Source of the DNA: Chitinophaga sp. H8
GTDB lineage: Bacteria; Bacteroidota; Bacteroidia; Chitinophagales; Chitinophagaceae
DNA: 64,000 nt
Direction: 5' to 3'
NCBI RefSeq assembly: GCF_040567655.1
Contig: NZ_JBEXAC010000002.1
Span: 2,878,906-2,942,905 of the forward strand
This document shows, in pieces, positions 43,901-52,729 of the stretch; the stretch's first letter is position 1; each line of letters opens with the position of its first letter. The position numbers were made by a program, and so were the translations under genes. Below the pieces are notes generated by a model. The model ran no database searches, was not told the origin of the DNA, and was given only the letters and a program-made list of their open reading frames with translations.

Positions 43901-44403
43901 ATGCTGACCATGGCGGTATTACCTGGACCAGCAAGTATCCGAATGATGGCGGCACTTATGATGATGGGGTGATCCCGGATGGTGTATTTGCACCCGGCAC
44001 CAAAATCACACAACCAGACAATACACAGGTAGATGTAGGGGGAATGAGTTATGCGGATGCTTATAAAGCAGGTTATGTAGAGCCTTCACATGCACCGCAA
44101 TATTACTACCGCTATGGCTCTTCTTCTACCGGCGTAGCTGATTTCTGGATCAAGGAAAATTCCTGGATATCTTTAAGACAGGTATCGCTGAGTTATCGTT
44201 TCCCTGCAGCTATCTGCAATAAACTAAAACTGAATGCACTCAGTATTGGGGTAGTAGGACGCGACTTACTTTATTTGTACAACACCCTGCCATATAATTA
44301 CAATCCTGCATCTAATAATTCCAATAACACGGCTTACTCAGGGGAGGAAGGTTTCCTGCCTATGACACGCTCCATTGCGGGTACTATCCGCGTTGCATTC
44401 TAA
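40969..44403 (+). CDS. SusC/RagA-family TonB-linked outer-membrane transporter
   Basis: At 1144 aa it is the longest SusC in the window. The signal peptide ends ALAQ. A carboxypeptidase-regulatory-like domain (about 30-100, GRVTAGGAPLPGVSV) is followed by the TonB box (GEVVVTALGVKKEKKQLGYS). The plug has LIRGNSTLGNNNQPIFVIDG and SVSVLKGSAAAALYGSRAING. The barrel ends with AGTIRVAF. It is close in sequence to susC1 around the plug. No STN domain is present. It is followed 46 bp later by its susD partner. Confidence 0.95.
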   Translation: MWSKNPSFRRTLSLFLLMCCCGTALAQNVKVTGRVTAGGAPLPGVSVLVKGTTTGTASDQLGNYSINVPGNGTLVFTFIGYLKKEIAVNNQTTINAVLEEDNKQLGEVVVTALGVKKEKKQLGYSITDLKGSDLAVTNEVNPINALQGKVAGVQIDQGAGGLFGSSKILIRGNSTLGNNNQPIFVIDGVIMDNNTFNGTGRDFGNDLKNLNMEDFESVSVLKGSAAAALYGSRAINGVILITTKKGRAQKGIGVNVNQTFSVFQPYSGPDFQNEYGGGTVGDFYTDFRDPNYKSNERWRTKVFPTDPATGKPYIDRQKGRELENWGPRFAGQEVINYDGTPTRYVAQPNNFLDAFRNGHATITNVSMDGGNDRSTFRLSYTRDQSTGVVYNNNLLKNGFSLRVTHTLNSFLSADVSADYTSFEGKNPPRLGGLDAFASYNFGKLFTWLLPRNYDTKYWMQKDKYTSQFGGVPDVNNPNETNLVPESRFWFNLFENNYIQREQMVRGRIALTATLTSWAKLQLEGNINNVYTKNENKELGQLADFKGGLYGLGHTSKESYFMKWMLMMNKTINRDLELNGYIGGETQNYRTTYNYSETRGGLSYPGNYFIANSIDKPFTEGGLKYRKVFNSLYASADLAYKGQLFLQATFRGDWSSALTYSDGSGNNFYNYPAVSLSWLFSETFKMPEWISYGKLRGNIAALGKDTDPFSINPGFQFSGYTYGNGRDLPYSTYSRYLDPINGKFIGLNANLKPERKIAKEVGLEMRFLKSRLGLDVSVYQDNTRNQILDITTPQESGLDGILINAGNIQNKGIEIMVDATPVKTKNFEWSTNLNYSRNRNLIVDLYPGRTEFDLGANIGEISTWAIVGKSYGTLRTRIHSSPYQAVDANGKPIADPNNGKPLLAWRDDGRTGFPARSNVLQDVGDINARFRGGWGNTFTYKGFSLNVLLDAKIGGDFVLLTYRYGTHTGVFPNTLAGRDADHGGITWTSKYPNDGGTYDDGVIPDGVFAPGTKITQPDNTQVDVGGMSYADAYKAGYVEPSHAPQYYYRYGSSSTGVADFWIKENSWISLRQVSLSYRFPAAICNKLKLNALSIGVVGRDLLYLYNTLPYNYNPASNNSNNTAYSGEEGFLPMTRSIAGTIRVAF

Positions 44404-44449
44404 ACAAGCACCTGAACGGAATTTTTAGTGTAAATAAAAAAGAAGCATC

Positions 44450-46162
44450 ATGAAAAAACTACTGCATCAATATATACGCATCCTGCCGGTGATCCTGTTA
44501 CTGGGTACTGCCTCCTGTACCAAAAACTTTGGGGATATCAATACCAGCCCCAGCGTGGTAGTAACGCCGGATATTAAATTCCTCCTGAGTTATTCAGAGG
44601 ATAAAATGGTCACCTATCAGGGAGGAGAGTGGGTGTATGAATCCATGGAACAACTATTTCGTTTTACCCAGCATGTTACCTCCAGCCCTTACGAAATCAC
44701 AAGTAACGTAAATGCCCGGTACCGTAACTTTTATATGAATGTATTGCCCAATCTGTTGGAGATAAGAAGACAGATAGATGCCAGAACGGATAAGGACAAA
44801 TACCAGAAAATGAAAGCGGTGACTTATGTATTGCAGGTGATGAATGGGATCAAGGTAACAGATATGAATGGGTCAATACCTTATACAGAAGCTGATCAGG
44901 GACGTTATGAGAAAAATTACAGCCCGGTATATGATCCGCAACAGGCCCTGCTGGATACCTGTCTGGCACAACTGGACCTCGCTATTAATATGTTATCTGC
45001 TGCAGATGTGCCTTTGGAACAAACCTATGGGGACGCAGATATATTTTACAGCAGCAACTGGGCCAAATGGATAGGCCTGGCCAATACGCTGAAACTGCGT
45101 ATCGCTGCCCGGCTGGAAATTGTGGATAATGCAAAATGTAAGCAGATCTTCCAGCAGGTGATGCAAAATCCTACCGGGGCTATCAGCAGCGATAACGGAC
45201 AGGTAAAGTTCATGAACCCCACTTATTCTGCCTTTGGTGGTGGTGGAGACATCGACTATCGCAGCCGCAGGTTTGCTACCGCTTCTATCATGAAATTCCT
45301 CAAGTCCGTAAAGGACCCCAGGTTACCCATCTATTTTGATAAGAACGATCTGATAGGTACCTATAAAGATACTCTGACTAAATATGGAGCTACACTGCCG
45401 GCATTTATTAACCCGGCTGATCCGCTGATCATGTACCAGGGAGGTCCGGCCGACTGGACCACCAATCCTACCGTAGCAGCTTATTTCAGTAATGCGTTCC
45501 AGGTGGGAAATACCAATGCTGGTAATAAAGTGACGAACTATTTCCTGATGTCGCCTATCAACAGAAAGTTCTTTTCACCTAAACTAAATGGTGCTACGGA
45601 TAATTTCCTGGCGGTAGAAGTAACCTACGCTGAAACCTGCTTTTATATAGCAGAGTTTATTCAGAAAGGATATGCGGGAGGCGTGGATACCAAGGGCTCT
45701 GCAGCCGACTGGTATAAGAAAGGGATTACCTCTTCTATTTTAACCATGAATGAAATAGCAATTGCTGCCAAATCCACAACAGCAGGTTTTGCTACAGATG
45801 GCAGTACCGAGATTAATGCTTACCTGACTAATCCGGCTGTGGCGCTGAACGGTACCAATGACCTGGAGCGTATCTATATCCAGCAATACCTGAACTTTTA
45901 CAGGCTGGGTAATGAAGCCTTCGTATTTTGCCGCCGTACAGGCTATCCTAAACTGGGCTCTGCTTATTATGCACGGGAAGTGTTTAATGAAGTCATCCCT
46001 AGGCGTTTCTGGCTGGATGATCCCGGAGAAGTAAATCGTGCCAACTGGGCCAAAGCCTTACAAGACCAAGGATTTACACCTAACGCACAGGATGTGCCTA
46101 CCCTGAGTAAGGAACGGATCTGGTATGATAAAACCGCACCGGATTTCGGAAAAGGTAATTAA
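44450..46162 (+). CDS. SusD-like_2 nutrient-binding outer-membrane lipoprotein
   Basis: 570-aa SusD partner of the preceding SusC. The lipoprotein signal ends TASC (Cys at about 23), followed by TKNFGDINTSPSVV, the group's typical opening. Mid-protein VTDMNGSIPYTEADQGRYEKNYSPVYDPQ is a segment common to this family. The C-terminus carries YLNFYRLGNEAFVFCRRTGYP, matching the 'RR.GYP' signature. It ends ahead of a convergent-gene terminator. Confidence 0.93.
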   Translation: MKKLLHQYIRILPVILLLGTASCTKNFGDINTSPSVVVTPDIKFLLSYSEDKMVTYQGGEWVYESMEQLFRFTQHVTSSPYEITSNVNARYRNFYMNVLPNLLEIRRQIDARTDKDKYQKMKAVTYVLQVMNGIKVTDMNGSIPYTEADQGRYEKNYSPVYDPQQALLDTCLAQLDLAINMLSAADVPLEQTYGDADIFYSSNWAKWIGLANTLKLRIAARLEIVDNAKCKQIFQQVMQNPTGAISSDNGQVKFMNPTYSAFGGGGDIDYRSRRFATASIMKFLKSVKDPRLPIYFDKNDLIGTYKDTLTKYGATLPAFINPADPLIMYQGGPADWTTNPTVAAYFSNAFQVGNTNAGNKVTNYFLMSPINRKFFSPKLNGATDNFLAVEVTYAETCFYIAEFIQKGYAGGVDTKGSAADWYKKGITSSILTMNEIAIAAKSTTAGFATDGSTEINAYLTNPAVALNGTNDLERIYIQQYLNFYRLGNEAFVFCRRTGYPKLGSAYYAREVFNEVIPRRFWLDDPGEVNRANWAKALQDQGFTPNAQDVPTLSKERIWYDKTAPDFGKGN

Positions 46163-46196
46163 TACCCGGACGAAAATTGAGATGGGTAAATAATAT

Positions 46197-46234
46197 AAAA
46201 GCGGCTGCCAGGGATGACAGCCGCTTTTCTTTTT
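46197..46234. terminator. Bidirectional terminator between susD3 and the outer-membrane barrel gene
   Basis: AAAAGCGGCTG (46197-46207) pairs perfectly with CAGCCGCTTTT (46218-46228), followed by CTTTTT. The convergent gene ends at 46272, so the hairpin serves both sides. Confidence 0.88.
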
Positions 46235-46271
46235 GGATGGTGGTACAATCAATAACTTTTCCCGGTAACCA

Positions 46272-47525
46272 TTAGTCATATTGTTTTTTAATAAACCAGA
46301 TATCACGCAGGGTGAAATGGAAAATTGCATTTACATAATTTTCTTTGACCAGCCCGGCAGCGTTGGTACCCCGTTGGCCCACTTCCAGCCCAACATAATA
46401 ATTGATCCTGCCGGAACGATTGGGAACAGATGCTCCTATTGTGCCTGAAATATCTTTGATCTGGTTGTTTTTGATCACCAGGTAAGATTTATTATAACTG
46501 AATCCTGCCTGTAAGGATACGCCATCCATAGGCATGTTGTAATAATATCGTTGAAAAGTATACTCCACACCTCCGGAAAACCGTTCCCCATCTGTTACGG
46601 TATATCCTGACGTTTTGTTGTTCAGTCCGCTCCATTGCTGCCGCCGGTAATCTGCTACCCAGGTAATAGGCCCGTTGTTGAGGGATAGCCCTAATCCTAT
46701 CTGGGCGGGCAACTGGAATTTTTCCCTGGGAAGATCTTCCTTGTAGGAGGAGATGTCCTGATCATTCCGGATATTGATAGTTTGCTGCAGCTGCAGGTTT
46801 GTATTGAAACGGTAGGTAAGCCCCAACCCCAACTGCCAGTCTTTTATCTTACCGCTGTATTGCAGCCCAGCTGTAAAATTGGTGTTAAAGGTATATTTGT
46901 TGAAATCGGTGAATAATGTATCTGATCCAAAGTTCTCTGTACTGTTGATCGGGCCAAATAAAAAAGCGGTAGAAACACCGGCGGAAAAGTTTTTGGACAA
47001 CTTAAATCCATTGGAAATAAACGCCCGGTTTATGCCACCATTGCCCTCTGTAGTACCTGTAACGGCAGTAGGGGTACCTGCAATATATTTGTTGGAGAGG
47101 AGCTTGTAGTCTACCGTGCTAAATGGTGTTACCCCTGCACTGGCTCCCCACCAGTTATTAACCCTGAACCCGATTGCCAGTTTTTTAAAGTTGATATCAC
47201 CTGCCTGTTGTGACATATTACTGCCGGTATATTGTACCGTTTGTCCGCGCAGTGCCAGGTCCAGTAAAAAGTTCTGTCTGGGTATAGCTGCGTAGGAAGC
47301 TGGATTTAATTCATTCAGGTAGCCAAGTGATTTCCGGGCAATACCGGCGCCACCGGTGCCAAAATTACGGCCGTAATCTCTTTCTTCCAGGTCGCCAATG
47401 CCATAAGCAGAATATAGGGAATTAATACCCTGCTGTGCATATGCGGTTTGCCCTATCATTAGCAGCAGGTAACCGCTGCATAAACCGGTGTATAACTTTA
47501 TCCGCATGTTAAATGATTCCTTCAT
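46272..47525 (-). CDS. Outer-membrane beta-barrel protein
   Basis: 417-aa protein with a signal peptide (MRIKLYTGLCSGYLLLMIG..AYAQQ). The ATG at 47507 may be the true start; the ATG at 47525 adds six residues. It opens GINSLYSAYGIGDL, a stretch seen at the start of several Bacteroidota porin-like proteins, and repeats amphipathic strands such as FKKLAIGFRVNNWWGASAGVTPF and WQLGLGLTYRFNTNLQLQQ. It ends with FHFTLRDIWFIKKQYD. I could not place it in a named family. It is the second gene after a DUF4270 lipoprotein (gap 5 bp) and probably acts with it in the outer membrane. Confidence 0.75.
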   Translation of the reverse strand: MKESFNMRIKLYTGLCSGYLLLMIGQTAYAQQGINSLYSAYGIGDLEERDYGRNFGTGGAGIARKSLGYLNELNPASYAAIPRQNFLLDLALRGQTVQYTGSNMSQQAGDINFKKLAIGFRVNNWWGASAGVTPFSTVDYKLLSNKYIAGTPTAVTGTTEGNGGINRAFISNGFKLSKNFSAGVSTAFLFGPINSTENFGSDTLFTDFNKYTFNTNFTAGLQYSGKIKDWQLGLGLTYRFNTNLQLQQTINIRNDQDISSYKEDLPREKFQLPAQIGLGLSLNNGPITWVADYRRQQWSGLNNKTSGYTVTDGERFSGGVEYTFQRYYYNMPMDGVSLQAGFSYNKSYLVIKNNQIKDISGTIGASVPNRSGRINYYVGLEVGQRGTNAAGLVKENYVNAIFHFTLRDIWFIKKQYD

Positions 47526-47530
47526 TACAA

Positions 47531-48892
47531 TTATTTATACGACAGGTAATACACCTGGATCTTTATCCTGTTGGTTTTATTCTTCTGGTCGCCTATAATG
47601 GTCCGGTCCAGCCGGGTACGGGCATCATAGGCGGAAGGGATCAGTACCAAACCACGGGTGGTATAATTGGTACTGTTTATTTCGTTGATGCAATACCGTG
47701 TAATGTCGTAGGTGTAGGCTGTTTTTTCATGCAGCATATTATCTATCACCAGGTTGCCGTATTGTGCATAGCCGTTCACAGGGTCCGGCAAAGTATCCGT
47801 TACCATGTTTTTATTATTGGCTGCACATAAGGTGAGCCGGTAAGGCAGCTGATAATCATTGTAGGTACCTGCAATGGGTGCCACTACCAGCGATGCCTGT
47901 ATCAGCTTAAAATACTTGCTGACAGCAGGTAATGATTTGAGGTAGGGAATGTCTATCCGTGTTACTACACCTGTAATGGCTTGTATAAAAGTGCTGTTGC
48001 CGGTTGCATCGGATAAAAGTCCATCCACGCCGGGAGCAAGGGATGATAAGGCTGTACCGGTACGGTCTGCCTGTATCCTGTTGAATTGTACCTGCGGATT
48101 GTACAAGGTGAAATCAATGTATTTTTTTTCTACATCCAGTCCATCGAGGTGATAATGCAGCCGCATGATCACCGTGCTTTCGCTACCCTGAAATCCATTT
48201 ACCAGGGTACTGTTGGTACCGGCCTGCAGTGCAAGCCCCTGGAGGTATTCCTGGAAATTATTCTGGCTGGATACTTCGTCAGCCTTGTTTTTAAACAGGT
48301 CAAAAATCTCAGCGCCTTTAGCGTCAGACATTTTTATATGCAGCAGCGTATCTACGTTAGGGCGTATTATGCCATTGAAAGTACCTAAGGTGGTACTACC
48401 GGTAGCAAAGTTGCTGGTGTTGTAGAGATAATAATTATCCGTACTGGGCTGTATTTTTTCCAATACCGGAAACACCTGGATCTCCTGGGTAGTAGTAGAG
48501 TCGCCATAGACAAACCCATTAGGTTTTATCAACAGTTCCAGGGAATCATACAGGGCTTTGGTTTCCAGGGTATTAGCCGGCAGCTTCAGCTGGAAGAAAG
48601 TACCGGCAGTAATTTTTCCGAAAGAGGGATCCTGCTTTTGTCCTATCAGCAGGGTGGCCTGGTTGGAGGTGATCACTGAGTCGAGCTGTATGGTACGCAT
48701 ATCTACGGTAAGCGTATCCGTAATCGTATAATTGGTTTCGTCTGGTGTTGCTATAATATTATCATAAGTAAAGCCCTTTTTTTCGCAGGAAGTGGCAGTA
48801 GTGGCCAGCAAGGCGTATAGCAGGTATCTGCTGCGCCGGTGAGTATAGATGGTATTCATTAATCGGTGCATGGTACTGTTCATGGTGCGCAA
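47531..48892 (-). CDS. DUF4270 lipoprotein
   Basis: 453-aa protein of the Bacteroidota-specific DUF4270 family, of unknown function. The lipoprotein signal ends TATSC (Cys at about 36 from the first Met). The Met at residue 12 (48859) would give a signal of normal length. The domain starts EKKGFTYDNIIATPDETNYTITDTLTVDMRTIQLDSVITS, with ATLLIGQKQDPSFGKITAGTFFQL. Position-wise it leads a minus-strand pair with the barrel protein and faces the divergent Kelch/DUF4907 pair. This DUF4270 next to Kelch and DUF4907 genes suggests one cell-surface module, but no activity is known. Confidence 0.82.
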   Translation of the reverse strand: MRTMNSTMHRLMNTIYTHRRSRYLLYALLATTATSCEKKGFTYDNIIATPDETNYTITDTLTVDMRTIQLDSVITSNQATLLIGQKQDPSFGKITAGTFFQLKLPANTLETKALYDSLELLIKPNGFVYGDSTTTQEIQVFPVLEKIQPSTDNYYLYNTSNFATGSTTLGTFNGIIRPNVDTLLHIKMSDAKGAEIFDLFKNKADEVSSQNNFQEYLQGLALQAGTNSTLVNGFQGSESTVIMRLHYHLDGLDVEKKYIDFTLYNPQVQFNRIQADRTGTALSSLAPGVDGLLSDATGNSTFIQAITGVVTRIDIPYLKSLPAVSKYFKLIQASLVVAPIAGTYNDYQLPYRLTLCAANNKNMVTDTLPDPVNGYAQYGNLVIDNMLHEKTAYTYDITRYCINEINSTNYTTRGLVLIPSAYDARTRLDRTIIGDQKNKTNRIKIQVYYLSYK

Positions 48893-49131
48893 TTTTAGAC
48901 AGGTTAGATACTTTCTGCCGGTTTAATATGCCAATGGCAATATTTTATCGACGAAACAGTTTATCTGCTCTTTATGGCTCCCGGAGGGGGCTTTGGGCGG
49001 TGGGAGGGCAAACAAAGGAACTGGCAGATGAAAAACAGGTCTTTATCCTGTAAAAAGGGGGGTGTATCTATTTCCAGTTTGTGGGAATGCTTCCACGGAT
49101 AATTTTGGTCACAGTAAAAACTGAATTGATA

Positions 49132-50133
49132 ATGCGTTATTTAAAGGGTTATTGCATACTACTGGTAGCTTCCATGGCTGCCTGTTCAAAAGGAAGTACT
49201 ACAACAGAACTGGCAGGTAACTGGATGTCAAGGGCTGAATTCAGAGGTGTGGCGCGGAGCGCTGCCGTAGCATTTGTGATTGATGATAAAGCTTATGTAG
49301 GTACCGGCTATGACGGAGAAAAACGTTTACAGGACTTCTTTGTGTATACCCAGGCAGATAACCAGTGGAAACAAATAGCCGACTTTACAGGTGCTGCACG
49401 TACTAATGCGATAGGGATGGCGATAAAAGGGAAAGGATATGTAGGGACAGGTTATGATGGGACTAAAAAATTAAAGGATTTCCTGGAATATGATCCGGCA
49501 ACGAACGCCTGGACACCCAGAGCGCCCTTTGGGGGCAGCGCCAGAATAGGGGCTGTTGCATTTTCTGTGCTGGATAAAGGTTATGTGGGTACGGGTAATG
49601 ATGGTAATTACCTGATAGATATGTGGAAATATGATCCCGATACGGACAAGTGGACAGAGGAAAATACATTTAACAGCGGCAAACGAACCAATGCGAGCGC
49701 TTTTGTGATCAACGATAAAGCTTATGTATGTATGGGCACCAATAACAATAGTTATGTAACCGACTTTTACGAGTTTGATCCTGTTACCACCAAGTGGAAA
49801 GAGCTGCGCAAAATTGATAATGTAAGCGATGAAACCTATGATGATAATTACAACTTCAAAGGAAGTAATGCAGCTGCATTTGCGATGAATAACAAAGGAT
49901 ACATCTGTACCGGCTTAAAAGGAAGTGGCAGCTTGTCTACAGCCGTATGGGAATATGATCCGGTAAATGATAGCTGGACACAACGCCGTGACTTTGAAGG
50001 GGCAGCCCGTACAGATGCGGTGGGATTCAGTATAAAGAACCGGGGGTATGTGATGCTGGGCAGTAGTTCCAATCTGCCGTTTGACAACATGTTTGAGTTT
50101 GATCCTTTAGCTACTTATAATAAAAATGATTAA
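49132..50133 (+). CDS. Kelch-repeat lipoprotein
   Basis: 333-aa secreted lipoprotein. The start at 49132 (MRYLKGYCILLVASMAACSK, Cys at about 18) is chosen over a GTG 51 bp upstream. It contains about six Kelch-like repeats of some 47 residues, each with AARTNA..G..I.GKGYVGTGYDG...L.DF.EYDP..N.W. This predicts a beta-propeller. Examples are GYVGTGYDGTKKLKDFLEYDPATNAWTP and GYVGTGNDGNYLIDMWKYDPDTDKW. It is next to DUF4907 (8-bp overlap) and divergent from DUF4270. Binding of a surface ligand is a plausible role. Confidence 0.88.
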   Translation: MRYLKGYCILLVASMAACSKGSTTTELAGNWMSRAEFRGVARSAAVAFVIDDKAYVGTGYDGEKRLQDFFVYTQADNQWKQIADFTGAARTNAIGMAIKGKGYVGTGYDGTKKLKDFLEYDPATNAWTPRAPFGGSARIGAVAFSVLDKGYVGTGNDGNYLIDMWKYDPDTDKWTEENTFNSGKRTNASAFVINDKAYVCMGTNNNSYVTDFYEFDPVTTKWKELRKIDNVSDETYDDNYNFKGSNAAAFAMNNKGYICTGLKGSGSLSTAVWEYDPVNDSWTQRRDFEGAARTDAVGFSIKNRGYVMLGSSSNLPFDNMFEFDPLATYNKND

Positions 50134-50482
50134 GCGTAATAAGGTTATCATAACGGGGCTGTGTTTGATGGTGGTGTTGTGTATTGTCTGTGTACAATAC
50201 CGCCGTTTGGACACTGCAAAAAAGGTTACCGCAATGGCAGATGCTATTGCGGTAACTCCGTTTCAAACGGGTAGTGGATGGGGATATAAAGTGAGCATAG
50301 GTGGAAAGCCCTTTATTAATCAGGATATTATTCCGGGATTGCCGGGGAATATCTCCTTTTCTTCCAGGGAAGACGCATTGCGGGTAGGGCTGAAAGTGGC
50401 AGAGAAATTAAAACAGCAGGAAATACCTGCAGTGAGCAGGGAAGAATTAATAGCTATGAAAATAACGGCAGCTATGAAGTAG
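50126..50482 (+). CDS. DUF4907 membrane-anchored or secreted protein, 118 aa
   Basis: Small protein with an N-terminal hydrophobic segment (VIITGLCLMVVLCIVCVQYR, about 7-26), either a signal anchor or signal peptide. The mature part has ITPFQTGSGWGYKVSIGGKPFINQDIIPGLPGNISFSSREDALRVGLKVAEKL, characteristic of DUF4907. The ATG overlaps the Kelch gene stop by 8 bp, implying coupled translation. The same Kelch-DUF4907 pairing occurs in other Bacteroidota, as I recall, but its function is not known. Confidence 0.82.
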   Translation: MIKRNKVIITGLCLMVVLCIVCVQYRRLDTAKKVTAMADAIAVTPFQTGSGWGYKVSIGGKPFINQDIIPGLPGNISFSSREDALRVGLKVAEKLKQQEIPAVSREELIAMKITAAMK

Positions 50483-50501
50483 GGATGCTTTTATAGAAAT
50501 A

Positions 50502-50631
50502 TTAACACGGTGTTAGGAGTTGTTAACAATTCTTAGCACAGGAATTGTTTTGCTATATAAACAGTATTCGCCTGAGCTAAATTTTAACATAAGCTTTAAA
50601 ACTATTAACAAATTTTAACACCCGCTTAACC
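50502..50631 (+). promoter_or_regulatory. Six phased TTAACA boxes upstream of lytS
   Basis: TTAACA or TTAAC occurs at 50502, 50523, 50584, 50605, 50615 and 50626. Spacings are 21, 61, 21, 10 and 11 bp, close to whole helical turns within each group. The reverse complement TGTTAA resembles the GTTA core of sites bound by LytTR regulators, which typically bind two direct repeats about two turns apart. A possible -7 element (TAAGTTTA, one mismatch) is at 50642-50649. A hairpin AACAATTC...GAATTGTT is at 50525-50549. Confidence 0.5.
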
Positions 50632-50666
50632 TCCATGACCGTAAGTTTATCGTGCGAATAATCTCC

Positions 50667-52004
50667 ATGGTAAACTTTAAGAAACTGTCTGCTAATCGTC
50701 CGCTTATCATTATCCTGCACATACTGGGATGGTCATGCTTTTTATTCTTTCCTTTTTTTCTTTATCGCATACAGATATTACATAAAGCCTTTTTTATAAA
50801 AGAGCTGATAGATAATCTTTTCCTGATCGGGATTTTTTATCTCAATATCTATGTATTGATTCCCCGGCTATTTACAGGTAAGAAGATTGCGCTTTATTTT
50901 GCCAGCATATTGTTGCTGGTCGCATTTATTACCATGCAGCAAGCATTCATGGACTATTATTTTTTCAAAACCTTTTTACCCACCGGTACAGCTGTTACCA
51001 TTAGTGCCGACAAAAAAATGGTGTTCAAAGAAGTAACAGAAAGACCCCCTGGTCCGTTTACACGATATAAAAGATGGCGTCATCCGGAAGAAGAAGCATT
51101 ACCCGTAATGGTAAATGACCTTTCCCTTGCACCGGTAATGCCTGTTACGCTTACGCAGGCGGCGCCCGTTATTCCGGCCATCCCTTTTCCTTATATCCAT
51201 AAGGAAGGCAGGGATTCTGTGCTGGAAAGCAGGGTAATTCCCCGGCTGGCACCGGGGCCTCGCATTGCAATGATGGACGGGGCTTCTTACTGGCGGTACC
51301 TGTTTTTTCCGGAAGTATTACGGAGGTCAGGATTCTTCGCCTTGCTGATGTTGTTCATGAGCGGATTTATTAAAATAGCTTTTGAATGGTTTAAAAGCGA
51401 AAAACAAAGAGAAGCATTAAAAGTAGAAAAACTGAATGCAGAGTTAAAGTTCCTTAAATCGCAGATCAATCCTCATTTTTTGTTTAATTGTCTCAATACC
51501 ATCTATTCCCTGGCGCATAAAAACTCGGGAGAAACAGAACATGCTATACTGAAGCTGTCTACTATTATGCGCTATATGATCTATGAGTCAAATGAAGCCC
51601 GTGTACAGCTGCAACAGGAGATAGATTATCTGAAAGACTATATAGATATACAAAGATTACGGTTGTCTAATAACGTAAATATTGATTGTGAAGTAAGTGG
51701 TGATGCAGCTGGTTTAACTATTGAGCCCATGCTGCTGGTACCTTTTGTAGAGAATGCCTTCAAGCATGGGATCAGCTATACAGAACATTCATTTATAGCA
51801 ATAAAAGTAACGATAGCGGATAATATGATAAGATTAATGGTAAAAAACAGCCTGTTTAAACAGCGTGTAGCAGAACGTGGTGGTATAGGTTTACAGAATG
51901 TATTAAAAAGACTGGACCTATTATATGAAAATGAACATGTCATTGATATAACAGAATTGGAACATGAATTTATTGTTGATCTAAAAATTGTGTTGAAAAA
52001 ATGA
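50667..52004 (+). CDS. LytS-like sensor histidine kinase
   Basis: 445 aa from the ATG at 50667 (an upstream GTG is also in frame). N-terminal membrane helices are visible at about 10-35, 43-65 and 72-95. A periplasmic or extracytoplasmic loop of about 110 residues follows, rich in Pro (about 100-205). A fourth helix (FFALLMLFMSGFIKIAF) precedes a linker and the His_kinase domain (PF06580 type): LKFLKSQINPHFLFNCLNTIYSLAHK (phosphoacceptor H270). The ATPase N and G boxes are in EPMLLVPFVENAFKHGI and GGIGLQNVLKRLDLLY. It overlaps the regulator gene by 4 bp, so the two are coupled. Confidence 0.93.
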   Translation: MVNFKKLSANRPLIIILHILGWSCFLFFPFFLYRIQILHKAFFIKELIDNLFLIGIFYLNIYVLIPRLFTGKKIALYFASILLLVAFITMQQAFMDYYFFKTFLPTGTAVTISADKKMVFKEVTERPPGPFTRYKRWRHPEEEALPVMVNDLSLAPVMPVTLTQAAPVIPAIPFPYIHKEGRDSVLESRVIPRLAPGPRIAMMDGASYWRYLFFPEVLRRSGFFALLMLFMSGFIKIAFEWFKSEKQREALKVEKLNAELKFLKSQINPHFLFNCLNTIYSLAHKNSGETEHAILKLSTIMRYMIYESNEARVQLQQEIDYLKDYIDIQRLRLSNNVNIDCEVSGDAAGLTIEPMLLVPFVENAFKHGISYTEHSFIAIKVTIADNMIRLMVKNSLFKQRVAERGGIGLQNVLKRLDLLYENEHVIDITELEHEFIVDLKIVLKK

Positions 52005-52705
52005 TAAAGTGTATAGCAGTGGATGATGAACCACTGGCGCTGGAAATCATCGAAGACTTTATTAAGAAAGTCCCTTTCCTCACGCTGGCAGGCAAGTTTG
52101 AAAATGCGGCAAAGGCATTGCGGTTTTTGCAGGATGAGCCGGTAGACCTCGTATTCCTGGATATTAAAATGCCGGATATTACGGGTATTGAATTCCTGAA
52201 ATCGTTGAAGTATCCGCCACTGGTAGTCTTTACTACGGCTTACGGAGAGTATGCGCTGGATGGATTTGACCTGGATGTGGTGGATTATCTGCTGAAGCCG
52301 GTACCGTTTGACCGCTTCCTGAAAGCGGCCTCCAAAGCCCATGAATACCTGCTGGCTAATCAACAGAAAACCATGGACGCCAGAAGTGTGGCCGACTACA
52401 TCTTTATCAAAACAGAATACAAGATCATCAAAATCAATCTGGAAGATATTTTATTCATTGAAGCACTGAAAGACTATACGAAAATTTATACTCCTTTCCA
52501 GCCGGTTCTTACCCTGCGTAGTTTAAAATCATTTGAAACAAAATTACCCGCCGACAAATTTATCCGTGTACACCGCTCGTACCTGGTATCGCTGAATAAG
52601 ATCAACTCGGTGGAAAAGAATACCGTGATGATTGCCAATCAGCCCATTCCTATCAGCGATGGGTACCGGGATAGATTTTATGACGTGATAAACAGGAATT
52701 CTTAG
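52001..52705 (+). CDS. LytTR-family response regulator
   Basis: 234 aa. The receiver domain starts KCIAVDDEPLALEIIEDF, with the phosphoacceptor D54 in VDLVFLDIKMPD and KPV at about 105. The LytTR DNA-binding domain (about 135-234) includes YIFIKTEYKIIKINLEDILFIEALKDYTKIYTP and FIRVHRSYLVSLNKINSVEK. It is the partner of the kinase upstream (4-bp overlap). The phased TTAACA boxes before the kinase gene are candidate autoregulatory sites. Confidence 0.95.
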   Translation: MIKCIAVDDEPLALEIIEDFIKKVPFLTLAGKFENAAKALRFLQDEPVDLVFLDIKMPDITGIEFLKSLKYPPLVVFTTAYGEYALDGFDLDVVDYLLKPVPFDRFLKAASKAHEYLLANQQKTMDARSVADYIFIKTEYKIIKINLEDILFIEALKDYTKIYTPFQPVLTLRSLKSFETKLPADKFIRVHRSYLVSLNKINSVEKNTVMIANQPIPISDGYRDRFYDVINRNS

Positions 52706-52729
52706 CAGCGGGAAAAGAAAAATAACAGG

